DNA of 64,000 nucleotides from positions 310,001 through 374,000 of the forward strand of contig LR025083.1 of assembly GCA_900380265.1 (NCBI GenBank), read 5' to 3'. The notes beneath the pieces were generated by a model. The model saw nothing but the letters and a program-made list of their open reading frames with translations. It did not search any database and was not told where the DNA came from. This DNA is from Serratia symbiotica (lineage in GTDB: Bacteria > Pseudomonadota > Gammaproteobacteria > Enterobacterales > Enterobacteriaceae). A program made the position numbers and the translations under genes. This document shows, in pieces, positions 63,704 through 64,000 of the stretch (the first letter of the stretch is position 1; every line of letters starts with the position of its first letter).

Positions 63704-64000
63704 ATGAGCGACCACTATGCATCAAGCAATGAGAGCCCTAAGAAGGGGTTCTTTACGCTGATCCTTAACCACTTGTTTCACGGTGAACCCAAAAACCGTG
63801 GCGATCTGGTAGAACTTATTCGGGATTCTGAACAAAATGACCTGATTGATCCTGATACTCGCGATATGTTGGAAGGTGTTATGGATATCGCGGAACAACG
63901 AGTCCGTGACATCATGATCCCGCGCTCTCAGATGGTGACGCTCAAACGTAACCAGCACCTTGAAGACTGCTTGGACGTTATTGTGAAATCTTCTCACTCG
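63704..64000 (+). CDS. corC: CorC/YbeX CBS-domain protein, N-terminal 99 codons (cut by window edge)
   Basis: CorC (YbeX) is a cytosolic CBS-domain protein linked to magnesium/cobalt efflux and, more recently, to ribosome homeostasis. The plus strand from ATG 63704 is open to the window edge. It reads KKGFFTLILNHLFHGEPKNR, DLVELIRDSEQNDLIDPDTR, DMLEGVMDIAEQRVRDIMIP and RSQMVTLKRNQHLEDCLDVI, nearly identical to the E. coli protein. The first CBS domain begins near the end of the visible part. The ribosome site is weak. It continues the ybeZ-ybeY-ybeX-lnt order, so lnt is expected next. Confidence 0.95.
   Translation, partial: MSDHYASSNESPKKGFFTLILNHLFHGEPKNRGDLVELIRDSEQNDLIDPDTRDMLEGVMDIAEQRVRDIMIPRSQMVTLKRNQHLEDCLDVIVKSSHS

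Noticed and set aside
1-64000. CRISPR array, toxin-antitoxin, defence or secretion island, intact prophage
   Set aside because: No repeat-spacer series, no intact transposase, integrase, Cas, toxin or secretion gene could be read on either strand.

Overview
The window looks like a chromosome segment of an insect-associated gammaproteobacterial endosymbiont in an advanced but unfinished stage of gene loss. Every confident protein is closest, from memory, to Enterobacterales/Yersiniaceae proteins. A Serratia symbiotica-like aphid symbiont is my best guess; a Sodalis-like symbiont is not excluded, and a database search would settle it. About a quarter of the window is intact coding sequence. The rest is AT-rich, stop-ridden DNA in which dead genes can still be read in patches.

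The order from about 7.4 kb to the right edge is the E. coli order of the gpmA-to-lnt region, turned round. Intact genes are gpmA, pnuC, tRNA-Lys, cpoB-pal-tolB-tolA-tolR-tolQ, sucB-sucA, ybgI, phrB, fldA, fur, glnS, a Met-Leu-Gln-Gln tRNA cluster, ubiF, ybeY and the start of corC. Dead genes that I could place by reading frames by eye, each in its expected slot and orientation, are aroG, nadA, ybgC (weak), cydB, cydA, sucD, sucC, sdhB, pgm, seqA, ybfF, ybfE, nagB, miaB and ybeZ. The left edge holds the 5' part of gmhA, which does not belong beside gpmA in E. coli, so a rearrangement point lies between 0.25 and 7.4 kb.

Functionally the survivors are envelope upkeep (complete Tol-Pal with CpoB; GmhA for core heptose), one glycolytic enzyme (GpmA), the E1 and E2 subunits of 2-oxoglutarate dehydrogenase, ubiquinone hydroxylation (UbiF), flavodoxin, Fur, photolyase, nicotinamide-nucleoside uptake (PnuC) and translation (GlnRS, tRNAs, YbeY). 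The losses are equally telling. Succinyl-CoA synthetase, succinate dehydrogenase (at least SdhB), cytochrome bd oxidase, quinolinate synthase, DAHP synthase AroG, phosphoglucomutase, SeqA and MiaB are all pseudogenes.

I found no CRISPR array, no intact insertion sequence and no defence or secretion system. I do not see a convincing undescribed system. The unusual signals are structural: a 23-bp perfect-arm inverted repeat at 3424-3475, a 32-bp perfect palindrome inside cpoB, several other perfect hairpins in decayed DNA, a tRNA-Lys whose encoded CCA has become TCA, a gpmA stop-codon loss and the selective survival of sucAB beside dead sucCD.
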